DNA of 64,000 bases, from positions 5,103,001 through 5,167,000 of the forward strand of contig JANCRA010000033.1 of the NCBI GenBank assembly GCA_024362935.1. Reading direction: 5' to 3'. Every line of letters begins with the position of its first letter. Within the stretch, counting starts at the first letter, position 1. The position numbers were made by a program, and so were the translations under genes. This DNA is from Setophaga petechia (lineage: Eukaryota; Chordata; Aves; Passeriformes; Parulidae). A model generated the notes under the pieces. The model saw only the letters and a program-made list of their open reading frames with translations, was not told the DNA's origin and made no database searches. Of this stretch, positions 36,211-50,000 are shown in pieces.

Positions 36211-36590
36211 GCTGCTGACCATGGAGTTTGAGCCTCTGCTCTCCATTGCAGTGCAGCTTCTCCCTCAGACACTCCTGCTTCTGGTGACCAGTCCTTTGAG
36301 CCTGGGATCTTTTGTCCATGTTCACTGCATATCTGAAATTCAGAAGGGATGCTGCTCTGAGCGACCCAGATTCTGCACTGGGTGATTGTGGGGGTTTTGA
36401 GCCTTTTCATGTGCCTTTTTGCATCCACGCTTTAAATTGGTGCAAACAAACCTTTCTGTATCTTGATTTGCATTAGCAGGCTGTATTTTCTGAATTGAAT
36501 GAAACCCTCTATTTTTCTGAATTGCTTGATACCTGACTGCTCTGTACCACGTTTTTCTGGCCAAAGTTAAATGTTATTTTTTGTACTTTC
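36211..36590. repeat. Direct repeat copy A, ending in the exon-2 acceptor tract
   Basis: This ~380-bp segment is about 90 percent identical by eye to 37693-38067. It begins GCTGCTGACCATGGAG and ends within the polypyrimidine tract TTTTTTGTACT just before the exon-2 acceptor. The whole 3' splice control region of intron 1 is thus inside the repeat. Confidence 0.9.
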
Positions 36591-36596
36591 TGCCAG

Positions 36597-36749
36597 GGCC
36601 AGTACTGTGACATCTGCTCCTCTGCAAACAGCAACAAGGCCCACCCCATCACAAATGCCATCGATGGGACAGAGCGCTGGTGGCAGAGCCCCCCTTTGTC
36701 CCGGGGGCTGGAGTTCAACCAGGTCAACGTCACCCTGGACCTTGGACAG
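36597..36749 (+). CDS. LAMA5: Laminin subunit alpha-5, exon 2 (residues 96-146)
   Basis: This 153-bp exon adds 51 codons in phase 0 and continues the LN domain. It opens GQYCDIC, giving Cys99 and Cys102, then [19 protein letters not shown] (residues 106-124) and [10 protein letters not shown], motifs strongly conserved in alpha laminins and closest to alpha-5. It ends NVTLDLGQ at residues 139-146, with Asn139 in an NVT sequon. The acceptor is TTTCTGCCAG|GG and the donor CAG|GTAACA. The join to exon 1 reads NQTIQ|GQYC, matching the family without gap. The next expected segment of the LN domain, which in mammals continues VFHVAYVLIK, was not found in the rest of the window. Confidence 0.96.
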
Positions 36750-37692
36750 GTAACACAAATCCTTTCTTCTTTATGTTGTAGACTGTGCTGGTGAGGAACT
36801 GCTTTTCTTCTTCTGAAATCCTTTAGTGGACCTTGCTGGAAGTGTGGAAATCCACTTGTTTAATGTCAGGGCAGGAGGCTTTGGTTAAAATAGGGAAGGG
36901 AAAACTTCTTGTCTGCTTGTTATATTAACTAAATTGTGCTTTTTGTTGTTACTATTTAGATCTTCCCTAAAAGCTGAGTCACCTGTGGAAAGTCCTCACT
37001 TTATGTAGGTGCCATTCTCCTTAGAGGGGACCTGCCTCTCAAAGGGGGACACTTAGCAAGGCCTCACCCCAATATATAAAAATACAGCCCTGAGAAATTC
37101 AAGGCTCTGAAACTTTTACTTGTGTATTTATAACTTTTTAATAAACAGCAAGTCCCTGCTGAAGGTCTTCCTATAAAAGACGAAGGGTGACAATGGACGT
37201 TTGCTTTCTAATGGTGGCAAGGCAGAGAAGTCTGTGGGATGGGGCAGTTTTGGAGCTCACCTCTCCTCAGCAGACCTGTTTGTTGTGGTTGCTCAGCAGC
37301 TTTTTGGAGGCTGAGTCAAGCCCCTTTGGGAATTGGCTTTGTTTTGTAGAGATTTTGAGATTTTTCAGATACCAAAACTTTACAGTGACTTCTCAGGTGG
37401 ATCTTTCACTCTCTCTGCTAGAGTAAAGGCTCATTTGTCACTGCAGTTTGCAAGGTGCCTGACTCCAAATGTACATCCAGAGATGACCAGTCTGTGTTGA
37501 TGGTGTACCCTCCAGTTAGATGCCTCAAACACACACTTGAGTCCCCAGGACTGGCTCTGCTCTGCTCCCTGCCTTGCTGTAGCACTCGTTTGCAGTCTGC
37601 AAACTTTGGAGCCAAATACCTTTCATAAATTTCGTCTCTCCATGAGTGCCAGCTGCCTCAAGCTGTGCTGTACCAGCACCAGTGAAATATCT

Positions 37693-38067
37693 GCTGCTGA
37701 CCATGGAGTTTGAGCCTCTGGTCTCTGTTGCAGTGCAGCTTCTCCCTCAGACACTCCTGTTTCTGTGACCAGTCCTTTGAGCCTGGGATCCTTTGTCAAT
37801 TTTCTGCATATCTGAAATTCAGAAGGGATGCTGCTCTGAGCAGCCCAGATTCTACACTGGGTGGTTGTGGGGGTTTTGAGCCTTTTCATGTATTTTTTTG
37901 CATCCACACTTTAAATTGGTGCAGACAAACCTTTCTGTATCTTGATTGGCATTAGCAGGCTGTATTTTCTGAATTGAATGAAACCCTCTATTTTCTGAAT
38001 TGCTTGATACCTGACTGCTCTGTACCACGTTTTTCTGGCCTGAGTTAAATGTTGTTTTTTGTACTCT
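37693..38067. repeat. Direct repeat copy B in intron 2
   Basis: This is the second copy of 36211-36590, about 1,480 bp downstream, with scattered substitutions and small deletions. It ends TTTTTTGTACTCTCCATTGC and runs into an AG at 38075-38076, so an acceptor-like signal is retained. Exon 2 sequence does not follow it. Confidence 0.9.
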
Positions 38068-41000
38068 CCATTGCAGTGCAGCTTTGTGTAGGCAAAGCCT
38101 GCTGGGGCTGAGCCTTCCCCAGCAGAGGTGGCATCTGCTGTGTCTGTCTTTTAGAAACATCCCAGCTGGCAGGGATGTGCTGCTGGGATGTCCCTGTGAC
38201 CAAGGGCCAGCCTGCAATGGAGCTTCTCCTCCTCTTTGTCCCTCTCCCTGGCAGCTCTGTGGCTTTGGGCCAGAGCTAACCCAGCTGCCCAGTGTGCCTG
38301 CAAGCTGCTGGGCTTGGCTCACCTCGGGGTTTGCAGCCTTCAGAGCTGCTGTGCTGGGAGCCAGAGCCTGCAATAATTTGGGAGGACTTCAGTGCTGTTA
38401 AAACTGAGCTGGTCTACGTTGGCATTCTCTTTCCTGAGTCTGTTTGCTCCTAGTACTCAGGGAGGTGGGATTGCACCATCATTTTTGCAGCACCACACAT
38501 GCAAATTCTGATGCCAGTCCTGGTGGCATATGTTTCACCTGGTGTGGGTTTTCTCTGGGCTCACAGACCCTCTGCTTCCCTGTCATCTTTGCAATACACG
38601 ATAGACCCAGCTGGTGCCAAGAGCAGCACAAGCCTAAATAAATCTTCAGCTGGTTTTCGTGGCTTCCCCTCATACATGGCTTCATTGCATGTAATTGCTA
38701 TAATCACCTGTTTGTGCTCCTGGTGAGAGTCAGTTCTTTGGCGTTTAACTCCTTTGTTTTGGTAGGTCAGGCAATAGAAACAGATTAAGTGTTAGAGAAT
38801 CGCCAATTTCCTCCTTTTGAAGTTGTCTCTGGTTGAAAGGACAGAGGAGAGAGAAGTTCCTTTGCCCCAGTGTGGTCAGCAGGGCAGGTGCAGGATCAGG
38901 CCATGTACCTGGCAGCCAGGCCTCCCAAATTCCTTGGATTCCAGTGAGAGCTGCACAGGTAGCAACGCCCTCCTAGGCATGTCTGACAGCAGGGCATTTT
39001 TTTGGCTGGCAAACAAAGCCTCTCCTTGCTCTGTGTATCAATCTAGAGAGCTCTTGGACCAATTAATGTTTAATTTAAGGGACTCACAGCCACTAAAAGC
39101 CTTTGTCCCTGTGGGGGCTCATGAGTGCCTGGAGTGCTGGTGGCACTGGGGGCACCCAGGGCTGGCACAGGGGGTTGTGGTGTCACCCCCTTCCTTTGCT
39201 GCTGTGCTCCCCTGCTGGCTCCATCCCTCTCCAGCCAGAAGTGCTTAATTACCAGCTGGAATTGGGTTTCTCCAGCCTTTGGCAAGGCTGTGGCAATTGG
39301 GAGAGGGGCAGTTCATGAAGCAGCCTGTTGCTCTTTGGTTTTTGCTGGCTGGGAGCTTGCTCTCCTCACAGGGGTGTTAAAATCCTGTGGGAAGGAGAGA
39401 AGGAGGAATATTCACAGCCAGCAAATGAGCTCCAGGATGGTTTGGGCTGGCCACCCAGCTGGTGTGAGGATATTAAACACTCTCCTCACAGCCTAATCTT
39501 AATGGCTTCATCTGCAAGGTGGATCAGGGCTCCCACCATGGCTTGGGAAGGGGCTGTGTCCAGTTATCTACAGGGGGGTTGGATGGGAATTGCTCCTGCT
39601 GGTACCTTGTCTGTTCCTGCCTCCTTGGGGAGGAGTGATTCTTCTTGTCAGAATTGCTGGGGGAGAAAGGCTGCAAGAGGAGGAGAAGTCACTTGAAGGT
39701 TTCCATGTCTGAGTGCCAGAAAGATGACAGACAGCTCCAGGGAGGAAAGTCAAATGGATTTTAGGAGATGCTGAGGAGTGTGGAGAGGGAATTCTTTTTT
39801 CTTGCTTTTAATCATGACCTTGTGCTTAGTATATTTAGGATAAATGTCTGGGCCATTGCATGAATTTGGTGTAAAATACACCATGGCACCATGTGAAGCA
39901 CAGCTCAGGGTTTGGAGTAGAACTGAGAGGACATTGCTGTCGCTGGACTGTCTGGATTTGTCAAAATCCCAAAAAGTGGCTGTCCTGCCTGGCTTGGAGA
40001 GCAAAGGTCCATGTTGTGGTGGAAGCTCCTAAATCTGCTGTGCTGCTGCTCAGCTCCAGGCTCTTTCTGTCCTGCCTGGATTCTCCAGCCAGTTGAAATG
40101 GGAACGTGCCTCTGCTGCAGAGGGACAGGACACCATGACTCACAGCCACCATGGGAACTGTCCCCTGTGGTCCTGCTGTGATTAAATGCCACAGTGGGTG
40201 GAGGGGGAGGAAGGGGTGTGATGGAAGATTCTTTTTTTCTTTACCCCCCAAAAAAAGGTCATTGAGTCAGAGCTGACAAGGTTTAGGGAAACATGAATGG
40301 CTGGCTCCCTGCCAGAGCCTGACATCTTCCTTGCATGAAGGTGAAGCCAGGCCAGCCCTTCCTTGAGATGTTTATGGATAGTTGGTGCTTTATGATAAAC
40401 TCTGGGGGAGGAATGCTTGCAGTCATGCAAGAGCAGGAGCTTCGTGCCAGTGCTTGCTTGGGGTCAATTCCTGCAGTGGGAGGGTGGCTGGGCAGCAGCC
40501 CCCATCTCCCTCCTCTGCTGGCCCTGGAGACACCAGAGAGCAGCAGGAATCCAGACTGAAGCTGTGCAGAGAGTTTTGGGTGATACCCCAGAGGTATTTG
40601 GTTGCCTGACAGAAACACTGACATCCAGTCACTTCTGCTGAGGAGAGAGGAGAAGCCTCCTCCTCTGGAGAGCTCCAGAATTCCTTGAAATGCAGCTCCC
40701 TTTGGGCTTAGGAGGAGGAAAAGAAGATGTTGCATTCACAGAGGTGGAAAGGAAATGAAAAGCATTGTGAGCCATGCTCCAGGGCCAGTGCCAAGGTGGG
40801 GTTTGTAGTTACTGGGATGTGTCTCAGCAAGGGAGTAATTGATAATTTTTGAGGTGCTTTGAGAAGAACTTCTTGAGTTTTCTAGTAGTTAAAACAGGAT
40901 CTGCCAAAGCTGCTGCATTTTCTGGCCTCTGAAGTGATTAACCTGTGCTTGCCAGGCTCTCCCAGCTCCAGAGTAAAGGTGTTGATGCACAAAACACACC

Positions 41001-44000
41001 AGGTGCTTCAGCCCTTGGCAGCAGGCTGCTGGTCTTTCAGTGTGAGACTTGGCTCTAAAGGAGCTGGGTGTTTTTCCTGTGGTGGATTTTCAGGACATAA
41101 TCCTGCGTCCTTTCCCTTTGGCACTGCAAACGTGGCCCCTCAGGACCAGCTTTGCACAGAGGTTTGATGTGCAGGATGCCTATAGATGTGCAGGTGTTGC
41201 TGAGTGCCTGACTTGCATGAACAGCTCAATCCTTGCTGTGTTACTTGTTAATGAGTATTAAATTATTTCTTATCTTTAGCAGATCTGGACCACTGATGCA
41301 GAGCATAGTACCTTATGTGTAAAAACACTGAACTTTTCTTTCACCTCAGTCTCTCACCTCCCATTTAGTTGAAATAGTGGTGGGAGCTGCTGGTGGAGGT
41401 ATCCAGGAGCCCTCTGTGAAAGGCAGCTGAAGGAAATCCCTGCAGTCTGAGGGGCTTGAGGCTCACCTCCCTGTTCCAACCAAAGCTTTCAAGGTGAAGA
41501 TGAATCTGATGTTCATTCTCTGGCTTAATTAATTGAAAAACCCCTCTTGAGGGAGTTAACTCGTGAAATCCCAAGAGAACACTCAGGGTTCTTCATGAAT
41601 AAAGATGATGTCCTAGAGGTTGCTTTCCCTAGGCTTGGTGTGGGATGGGAGTGATGGTCATCCAAGCATTTCCAGCTGAAAACTGTTTAAATTTCTCCCT
41701 TTTTTTCACCTTGTTGCTTTTGCAATTTCTGTTGCTTGGGAGCTCTTACAGCCTCTGGGTGATGAAGCTGCTGCTCACATTTCCCTCAAGGGCACTCTTG
41801 TTCGTTCTTGCTGTGCACAGGGGGAAAGTTGAAGTCTCTTCTTTTCCTTCCCCTCACTGGGGATGTCTCCTGCACCATTTTCCCCAGCACTCACCCCTGG
41901 AAAATGCACAGTGTTGATTTCTCTGAGGGCCACAGGCTGCCCTACCTGCCTGGTGTTTTCCATGGAGCACTGCAAGAATGGGTCGGGATTTCAGATTTTT
42001 TTGTACATGGTTTTTACATTTCTTACTCCTCAGCAGTAAGAGTAATTAACTATTTGGTATTTATTCCTCCTTGGTCCTCACTGTGCTGGGGCACCACTGT
42101 GGGAAAGGGGTAGGAGAGCTTAGTGACATTTATTGTGGGCTTTTGCACCTTAGATAAAGGGCTGGGGCGTAAAATCTCTAACAAAGACGTTCTTTCTCCA
42201 AATTGTTCTCTGGCTGTTGGAGCAAAAGCAGCATTAAAAATAAAGCACATTAAGTAGGCTGAGCAGAAATCTTTTTCACTTTCAACAGCTGAGCCTGTGG
42301 TCTCTCCTCCTGTGTACAGTCCTCTCCATTTGCCCTAAAATCCTTCAAAACTCAGGATCTTTGTTTGTAGGGTTCAGAATGTAGCTCTGTGATCTGAGAT
42401 GGTCTGGGGCTCACATTTAACTGCAGAGCCTGTTCAGTGCTGCTGTCCTTGGCCATGGCTGTGGATGGGAGGAGGCTGTACATTTGTAATTATTCTTCTG
42501 GAAAAGAAAAGGTGTGACTGGGAGAGCGTGCAGCACTGAGAGCTGGCACCCAGCCCAAGTGGATGGGTCTTCTCTCCCAATTTATTTCACACTTTATTGT
42601 TTAAATTAACTTAGCTGTGAAGTCTCTCCTGTTTCTTCAAAGCTGCGGTTCCCCTGACCTGCACCAGCAGCTATTGAATTTTTTTTTCCCTTTTTTGGTG
42701 CTGATATAGTGTGATTTTTGTGTTCACTTAGCACAGAAAGGTCGAGAAGGGCCATCTGCCAGCTCCCACCAGATTCCTGGCTCCAAGGGCTGTGTGGGGG
42801 CTGCTCAGGTGAGCAGGAAGGGAGAGGCTGCTTGTTAATCAAGTGGGGATCTGTCTCCTCTGACAGCCGGAGCAGAGCCATCCTCTCCTTTTCAAACAGC
42901 CTTGCCAAGCTGGATGCCAAGCTCCAGAGCAGCCAAGGCTGAAACTTCTTTCCTCTTTGTTGGTTTCTGTTAAAATAAAAGATGTGCAGAGTACTGCTGT
43001 GGGTAAATCACTGGTGACACATGAATTTTAATTGTATGTTATGTTTATTCAAGTCATGAACCAAACCAGTGCTGCTTAAAATCAGTCTTGCAGGGCTGCA
43101 GTGAGTAGGATTTCACTTGTAACATGTGAATTCCCAAAAGACCTGCCTTGGCTGACAGGTGAGACATGAGAGCACAGGGAGGCTCTGGGCAGGTCACTCA
43201 GTGTTCTGGCACCTTCTGTGGCCTCAGGAGGTTGTTTCTGCCTGTTCTTTGCATCTCATACAAATGACCCTTGTGCTTCAACAGCCTAATCTTCCCAGAG
43301 GCTGTGCTTGCTCTGCCTAGACCTGAACCAGGTGTTAAAATAAGCCTCAGCCTCTCCCCCAACCAGAACAGCTCCAGGTAATGACTGATGAAAGGATAAT
43401 TGCTGGTTCTGAGAAATGCATGCAAGATTTCCATTCTAGTTTCTCCCTAGGTGTTGTTACCTATTTATAACCTTGGTGTGGTGAGAAACAAAGAGGCTGA
43501 CAGTGAGGTCTCCTGCCGTGGAGCTTCTCATTTCCTCCAGCCTGTCCCTTCTTCTCGGCTCCCTGGGATTCTTCAAAGATGAGGGGAGAGCCCCGGGGTG
43601 AGCGTGGGCTGGGGAGAGGTCAGGCTGGAGCAGGGCAGGCTTTAGTTTGTAATGAATAGCTGGAAGGCAAGCCTGGTAATTCCTTGCTGTTCTCCTGGAA
43701 AGTGTCTGCTTGGCTGGGCTGGAAAACAAGAGTGTGCCTTGGCTGGGGTGTGTGTGTGGCTCCACGTGCTCGGGGTCAGCCCTGCCTGGCCGTGCCTGGC
43801 TGTGCCAGGGGAGTTGAATCAGAGTGGGACTGCCTGGGTCAGCCCCTCTTGGTGCTGCTTTCCTTCCTCAGGGAGATGGACACAGAGCTTCCTGGGGAGG
43901 TCTCTATAGCCAGAGAGGTGACAGCTCTGACACACAGTGTGCTGGCATCCCATCAAGTGGTTTCGTATTTTCTGTGCTTTGCTTTGTCCCACCTGCAGAA

Positions 44001-47000
44001 TGGGAATACTGTGTTTTATCTCCATCATTTTCTGTGCAGGAGCCTGTGTAGCACCAGCCCAGTCAGTGATTCCTTGAGTCAGGCTTTTGGCTTGGCTCTG
44101 TGCAGCCCTTTTCCTGTCTGTCACTTTTTGAGCAAGTGAGAGCATCCCTCAGCCCTGTGGGTGCTGTCTGTCCATGAACTCGTGTCCTGCCCACACCCCC
44201 GAGGGCTGTGAGCCTGCAGTCACTGCCAGCCCTGCTCTTTGTGACAGCCAGACTCATCCTGTGGCATTGCTCAGCCAGTTCAGTTCTTGGTGCCTGTCCT
44301 GGTCAGGATGAGAAGCCCCTCAAGAGAGCTTTTCCTGCTTCCTGGGGCTCAGTTCCAGGAGCTGTCCTTGCCCTCCACAGCTCCAGCACAGCTATGTCCT
44401 GGCTCACATCCACAGGGCTGGCAGGGAGGATGCTAAATACTCTCTTGATCATCTGCCTACTCAGCTTCTCTGCTCTTTCAAGCCTGTTCTAGCCCCCTGC
44501 ACCTTTCTTTTGATGCCTTACCAAGCCTGGCTCAGCCCTGCATTCATCTCTGCCTTATCCTTTTATTACAGTCATAAACGTGGGCCTTCAGGCTGTGCCC
44601 AGCCTTGATCCTCAGTTGTTTCCTGTTTTCTGGAATCAGTGCTCTTCAAATTCCAGACTTCCCCTCCCATGTGTAATGCCAAGCAGTGCAATAAATACTT
44701 CAGTGCTTCCCATTTGATAGGAGTGAAAATGGAGATCACTGGGAAGGCACAAGGGGAAGGCACATGCCTGGTGTGCATGGAAGAGTCTTCCTAAGTGGTT
44801 TAAGAGCAGACTCCAGATCAGTGGCAGTTGAGTGGGGAAATGTGGCTTATTCCCACAGACCTGGGAACTGAGGTTTTGCTTCTGGAGGTGTCCTGGAGGT
44901 TAGAGAGGTGAGATGGGAACAGGGATGAGTCATACTGGGACCTGCAGGGAGGAGGAGGACAAAGCCTTGGGAGTGACACATGGATGACTCTGCACAAGGC
45001 AAGGGCTGAGCTGTGGTTTGGGGCATTTTTGGTCACCAGAGACTCTGACAAGAACGAGAGGAATGACGTTTTGTTCCCCACAGGAGGACTTGCCAAGCAT
45101 AACTATAAAAACACCTTTGTTAACATGAGGTCAGTGCTAATGGAAGGTGGGTCTGGAGGGTGCCAGCTCCTGTTTGTGCAGTGCAGGAAGCCACGTTCCT
45201 GTTTCCTCCAGGTACCCCAGCCTGGCCCCAGGGCTTTGGCAAGGCAGGCAGACAGGGACAGGGAGAGGATGAGCAGGCATTGGGGCAGCAATTGCTGCTG
45301 CACCAGGTCCTGCCAGGACTTGTCAGTCAGAGCTCCTGGAGAACAGTGTTAGGATGGTAGTCTGACATTCTTGTCCTTCCCTCTGTCAAACAACAAAACA
45401 TTCATGGGAGGTGATGTGGCAGAAAGCACCCTGGCTCTTGTTCCCAGCCATGTGCATCTACCTGGGGCTCAGCAGCAGGGTTAAACCAGCTGAGCTCCTG
45501 TTGCATGGTTATCTGGAGGTTACAGCAGTTTCCCTTAGAAAAAGTTGCCTTTATTTGCATATCACTGATGGCTTTTTCCATGAAGCTGTGTGCTGTAAAC
45601 TGTGTCTTTGATGGAGCAGATTTCCTGGCAAAGCTTGTGTTTATATCTTGCTCTAGTTGTTGTGCCCTGCCTGAGAATCACTTTGCATCTTCTGCTTGGC
45701 ATCCTGAGTCTTGCCAGTGGTTGTTTGTGTAACCCGTGCAGGGACAAGCAAACAGCCAAACTGAGAATGCCACAATTTAATTTTTAGTTTCTCTTTCCCA
45801 TTTCTCTCTCTGCCTACTTTGATACAGAGCTCTCCCTCACACACACACTCAGCTGAGCTCTATTTATGGCTTCCTGCAAGTTCCCATCACTGTGGGTTGG
45901 AGCATGCCCTGTGCCCAAAATCCAGCTGGCATGCTACTGTAGGCATCTCTTGGATCTGGTTAAATGTGCCTAATGCCAAGCCCCAATGGGAAGAGGAAAA
46001 GAATGGCTTTCTGGTATTTGCACATAGTTGCAAACTGTAAACACAGGCTCATGACTGCAAACAGAAATCTGTAATGCTGGTTTCATCGTGACTTCACTGT
46101 TGTTGTCCTGGCTGTTTGCTAAAGCTGTTCCTTAATCCTATTCCAGGCTTTGGCAAAGTCTGCATCCACCCAAACTCAGTGGGCACAAAGATTTTGGCTG
46201 GACTCCAGGAAGGGGTTTGATTAGTGCTTTCTCTTCCAGTTTCTGCCTTTGAGCAGGCTTGCATCAAGTCTCTGCAAATGGGGCTGGAGATACAAGGGGG
46301 TCTGGGGGGGCTTCTGAGGACAAACCCTGTGTTCTTGTGAGCCCTGTAGGTCTGACCAGCAGCAAGAACTCCATCCACAGAAGCTGCAGATCTGTGCTGG
46401 TGTTAGCAGTGCTGTAGGGAATGTTAATCCTGCTGTGACCCTGCTGTGTGCTGCTGTTGGGTCAGCTGTGTCACAGTGGGGAAACCTGCTGACAAATGCC
46501 AACGTGCTGCACGGCTGGGATGCAGATTTTTAGAAGAATAAACCTGCTTGCATGTGTGGAGTTTGGCTTTGTTGAAACCTGCTAACGACCAGGCTTTAAA
46601 AAAGCCAGCGCTGTCAAGGCTTGCAGGAATTCCAGGAAGGCAGAGGAATTCCAGAAAAGCAGAAAGGGCTGCCTGGAAGCTGGGGGCACTGGGGTTTGGT
46701 GCAGGGACCTCATAAAAGGTGCAAGGGAGACTTTTCCTGTTGGAAATGAGTCATCTTGGTACACGTGGGATCTGGAGACTGACAGTGATCCAGAGAGGGG
46801 CTTTCCAAACCCACTTGGCCCTGGAAATGGTGAATTGAGAAATACAAGGAAAGACAGGCATTTGCCACCTCTGAGAATTGGGGTCAGAGCTCCAGCCTCC
46901 ATGTGCCCTCCCAAATCCAGCAGAGGGAGGATTTAAATATTCTCCTTTTTGGGTGCTGGAGAACTTGGGCTTCCTGAGACTCATGTGAGTCATTCATCAT

Positions 47001-50000
47001 TGGCACTGGGCCATTTAAAATGCAAAGCCTTTCAGGGGCTTTGGTGGCAAGCAGAGACCTCTCACGTTGTGCCAATTTTTAGCTAATTCGTCCTCTTGTT
47101 TCCTTCCTCTCCTCACCCTTCCTATGCACACAGGTTTGTGACAGGATATCCACTCCATCCCAGGGAGCTGGGGGAAATACTTGTAGCGTGGCCTGCTGCC
47201 AAGATTGTTTTGTTCTTCTTGTTGCTGAGAGAACAGCCCAAGGAAACCCTTGGAGCTGGAGCTGGCATGCAACTTCGAGTGGATTTCCTGCAGCTCTGGA
47301 AGTGAAATGTATGACATGTGTTTCTTGGGGTTTTTTTTTTAATCCCATAAATGGAAGGAAAAAGAGAACTTGGGTAGGTGACGGGCTGGGTCTGAAATCC
47401 TCTCTTTGATGGGAAATTGCTGTGTCACAGACGTACAAGTTGTGCCTTGTCAAGGTTGAAATTGGTCTTGGGGGGTTGTTTAGTTGAATGAAGAGCTGAG
47501 ATGCAGCAGTCCTGGGGTTTTTAGTATAATTTAGTGGTGAAGATGCTGGTTGACCATGCACCATTCAGCGTGTTGTAGCTCGAGGCTCTGCTTAGTGATT
47601 CCCCAGTGCTCCATGAAGGCATAAGGCATTTTTGTCACAAATTCAGAGCTGTATTGATAATGGCAAGAGAAGTAGTGAATTGAAGTGTCTGGGATTTGAC
47701 TCCTTGCTGTGCCCAAAGCAGTGATGTCCTGGGGTGTTGTGTAGAGGGGGTGAGACAGCTCTTCCTTGCTCTATGCCTGCTGTGCCCTGTGGGACACAAG
47801 ATTTGGCTCCTGTTTGTCACAGCAGATCAGGTGGCATTTATCTGTGCACATGCTGGGTTTTGGTGAGATCCTGACATCCCTGCCCAGGACCTCCAGAAAA
47901 CTGGGAATGTCACAGAGATGTTATTCACTGCTGGCCACAGAAGCAGCAGATGCTGTTTCAAGTCTCATGCAAAGCACAAAATCCTGTTTGTATCCTATGG
48001 AAGGGTATTGAGTGTTTCTTTTTTCAGCCTGTGATTTAGCCAAGGGCTTCCTCAGCAAACTTAGCAAATCAGTAAGGTTTTGGCAGTACTGAAAAGGGTC
48101 TTACTATAGCTCTTTTATAGTATTTTTTAAATTTTATTTTTAGTACTGCAGAGCCTGGGATGTCTGGATGGAGCAGGTCCCAGATCTGTACAGCTCCTAG
48201 CATGCTCTGGAGAGCCTGTCCTGACTGATGGAGCTGTGCTTGCAAAACTCTGGGTGCAAAAACCAGCCTGCAAGCTGTCTAAAGCACAGACAAGTATTCT
48301 TTTGTCTGGCTTCTCCCTTTTAATTCTAAACTGGCCCAGGAACTCCTCTAAGAATATTTAAATACCTTGTGCAGTGAACCTGTATTGATCTTACTTGCTG
48401 CAACTCAAACAACCCCACAGAACATACAGTGGGGAACATTTGTTTGCTCTGGATGGTAGGAATGTCCTCTTGAAAATGTGCTGTGGTAAGAATGAATAGA
48501 GGGTTTTTCCACCCCCTTTGTAGGTTTCTGAAGGCCAAAGTCTGGAAACGGCTTCAAGAGGCTCTGAGGCTGCTGATAAGATACGCAGCAAAAGTGCTGG
48601 AGAGCCTGGTGCAGGAACAGAAATGTCTGAGCTGTTTGCTTTGCCCTTAACAGTGTGAAAAATTAGTGTGTCTCATTAAGGAGCCTGGGTAATTGTGTGC
48701 TCAGGGTAAGGGCTGTGCTGAGCTGGCTTGTGCTGTCCCTGGGGCTGGCAGCCTGGTTTGGAGTCACTGGGTAGAGAGTGGAGCTCCTTTGGACCCTGCA
48801 GACCCACAGTTGTTGCAGTTTTGTTTTTAGCAGGCTCCCTCTGCCTCTGAGCTTACTGCAGACATGGGATTGCCTCTGGATAGAGCAAAGCCCTGTGTTT
48901 GGAGATGTGATTTTTCTGTGCAGTTTATCCTTCACTTTCTTCCCCCTACCACCTTGTTGTCTATGTGTCTCCTTGCTGGAGCTCCCCAGCACTTTTGGTA
49001 GCAGGTCTGTGCACCTGCTAGAAGGGTGTGCTGGGGGCTTTTGGTGAGGCTATGCTCACACACCATCAGCCAGGGCAGGGGGAGGATGCTGCTCTGCTCT
49101 GTGTATTTTATACCAGGGCTGCTTTCTGCCTGAAAGGTGTGAGCTGCTCTGGGCTGCTCTGGCATCCACCAGGCACCTGCAGAGAGCCCTTCCACGAAGG
49201 CCAGTTGGGCATACTTCATCAGGATGTGGTGCCATGACAATGACAGCACAGATACTGCTTAAAAACTTGTTTTTTAACCTATAAAGTCAGACACACCTGT
49301 GCTGTGCCCCCACCCTGGACATGTGCCATCCCATATGCCTCTCCTTCTTTCAGCAGTGGTCTTTATTTCAGGGGTGTGTGCTTACTCACCCAGACCTCTT
49401 ATCTGCACGAAATCAGAGCTTTCCTAAGCCCTTGTGTTTTCTGTAGCACTCCCCTTATCTCTGTTCCTTCCCAGGGCTGGGCAGTGGGAGAGGGAACCTG
49501 GAGGGGCTGTAAATGCCTGTTTGCCCTCAGTGATGCTGTGGGGCTTAACAGCAACAGGCAAGGCTGAGAGCACCTGTAGGACAATTGGGTTTTCTCAAAT
49601 TGCTGGGCAGCTGGGGCTTCTGCAAGGTGATTTTATGTTTTAGGGTTGGAGGCAGTGGGATTTGTAGTGCATTTGATGCAGTCTAGAATTGCAGTTTCTT
49701 GTGTGGTTTGCAGGTAACAGAAAAAAAAAAAACAACTGTCTGGCAGCTTGCTGCCAGATGTAGCTGTGGTCTTGTCACTGCTCTCTGTCCCCTTTATTCA
49801 CAACCAGAATAAGGATATTGTGAAATCCTGTGGAATTTGCCATCCCCAGGGAAGGGCAGCAGCTCCACAGCTCTCCCCACTTTTACCCCAACTGTAGGCA
49901 GAGGTGGTGCAGAGTTTGGGCCGTGCCCAGAGGTGCAGCTTTGGGCCATGGCAGCAGGTGCTGCACCTGCAGGTGCTGTTTTGGGGGAACCCTGTGCAAT

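Larger units (their letters stand above)
30971..36596 (+). other. LAMA5: LAMA5 intron 1
   Basis: A 5,626-bp intron runs from donor GTACGG to acceptor TTTCTGCCAG. The first ~300 bp still belong to the CpG island. Otherwise it has no supported exon. A long T tract lies at 35042-35074. The last ~380 bp are duplicated downstream in intron 2. Frames inside the intron, including the 133- and 150-codon minus-strand ones, show no family signature. Confidence 0.85.

Noticed and set aside
45084..45129. Exon-like 46-bp segment with CCCCACAG acceptor and GAG|GTCAGT donor in intron 2
   Set aside because: The length is not a multiple of three, the 15-residue translation has no laminin LN similarity, and isolated splice-like pairs are common by chance.
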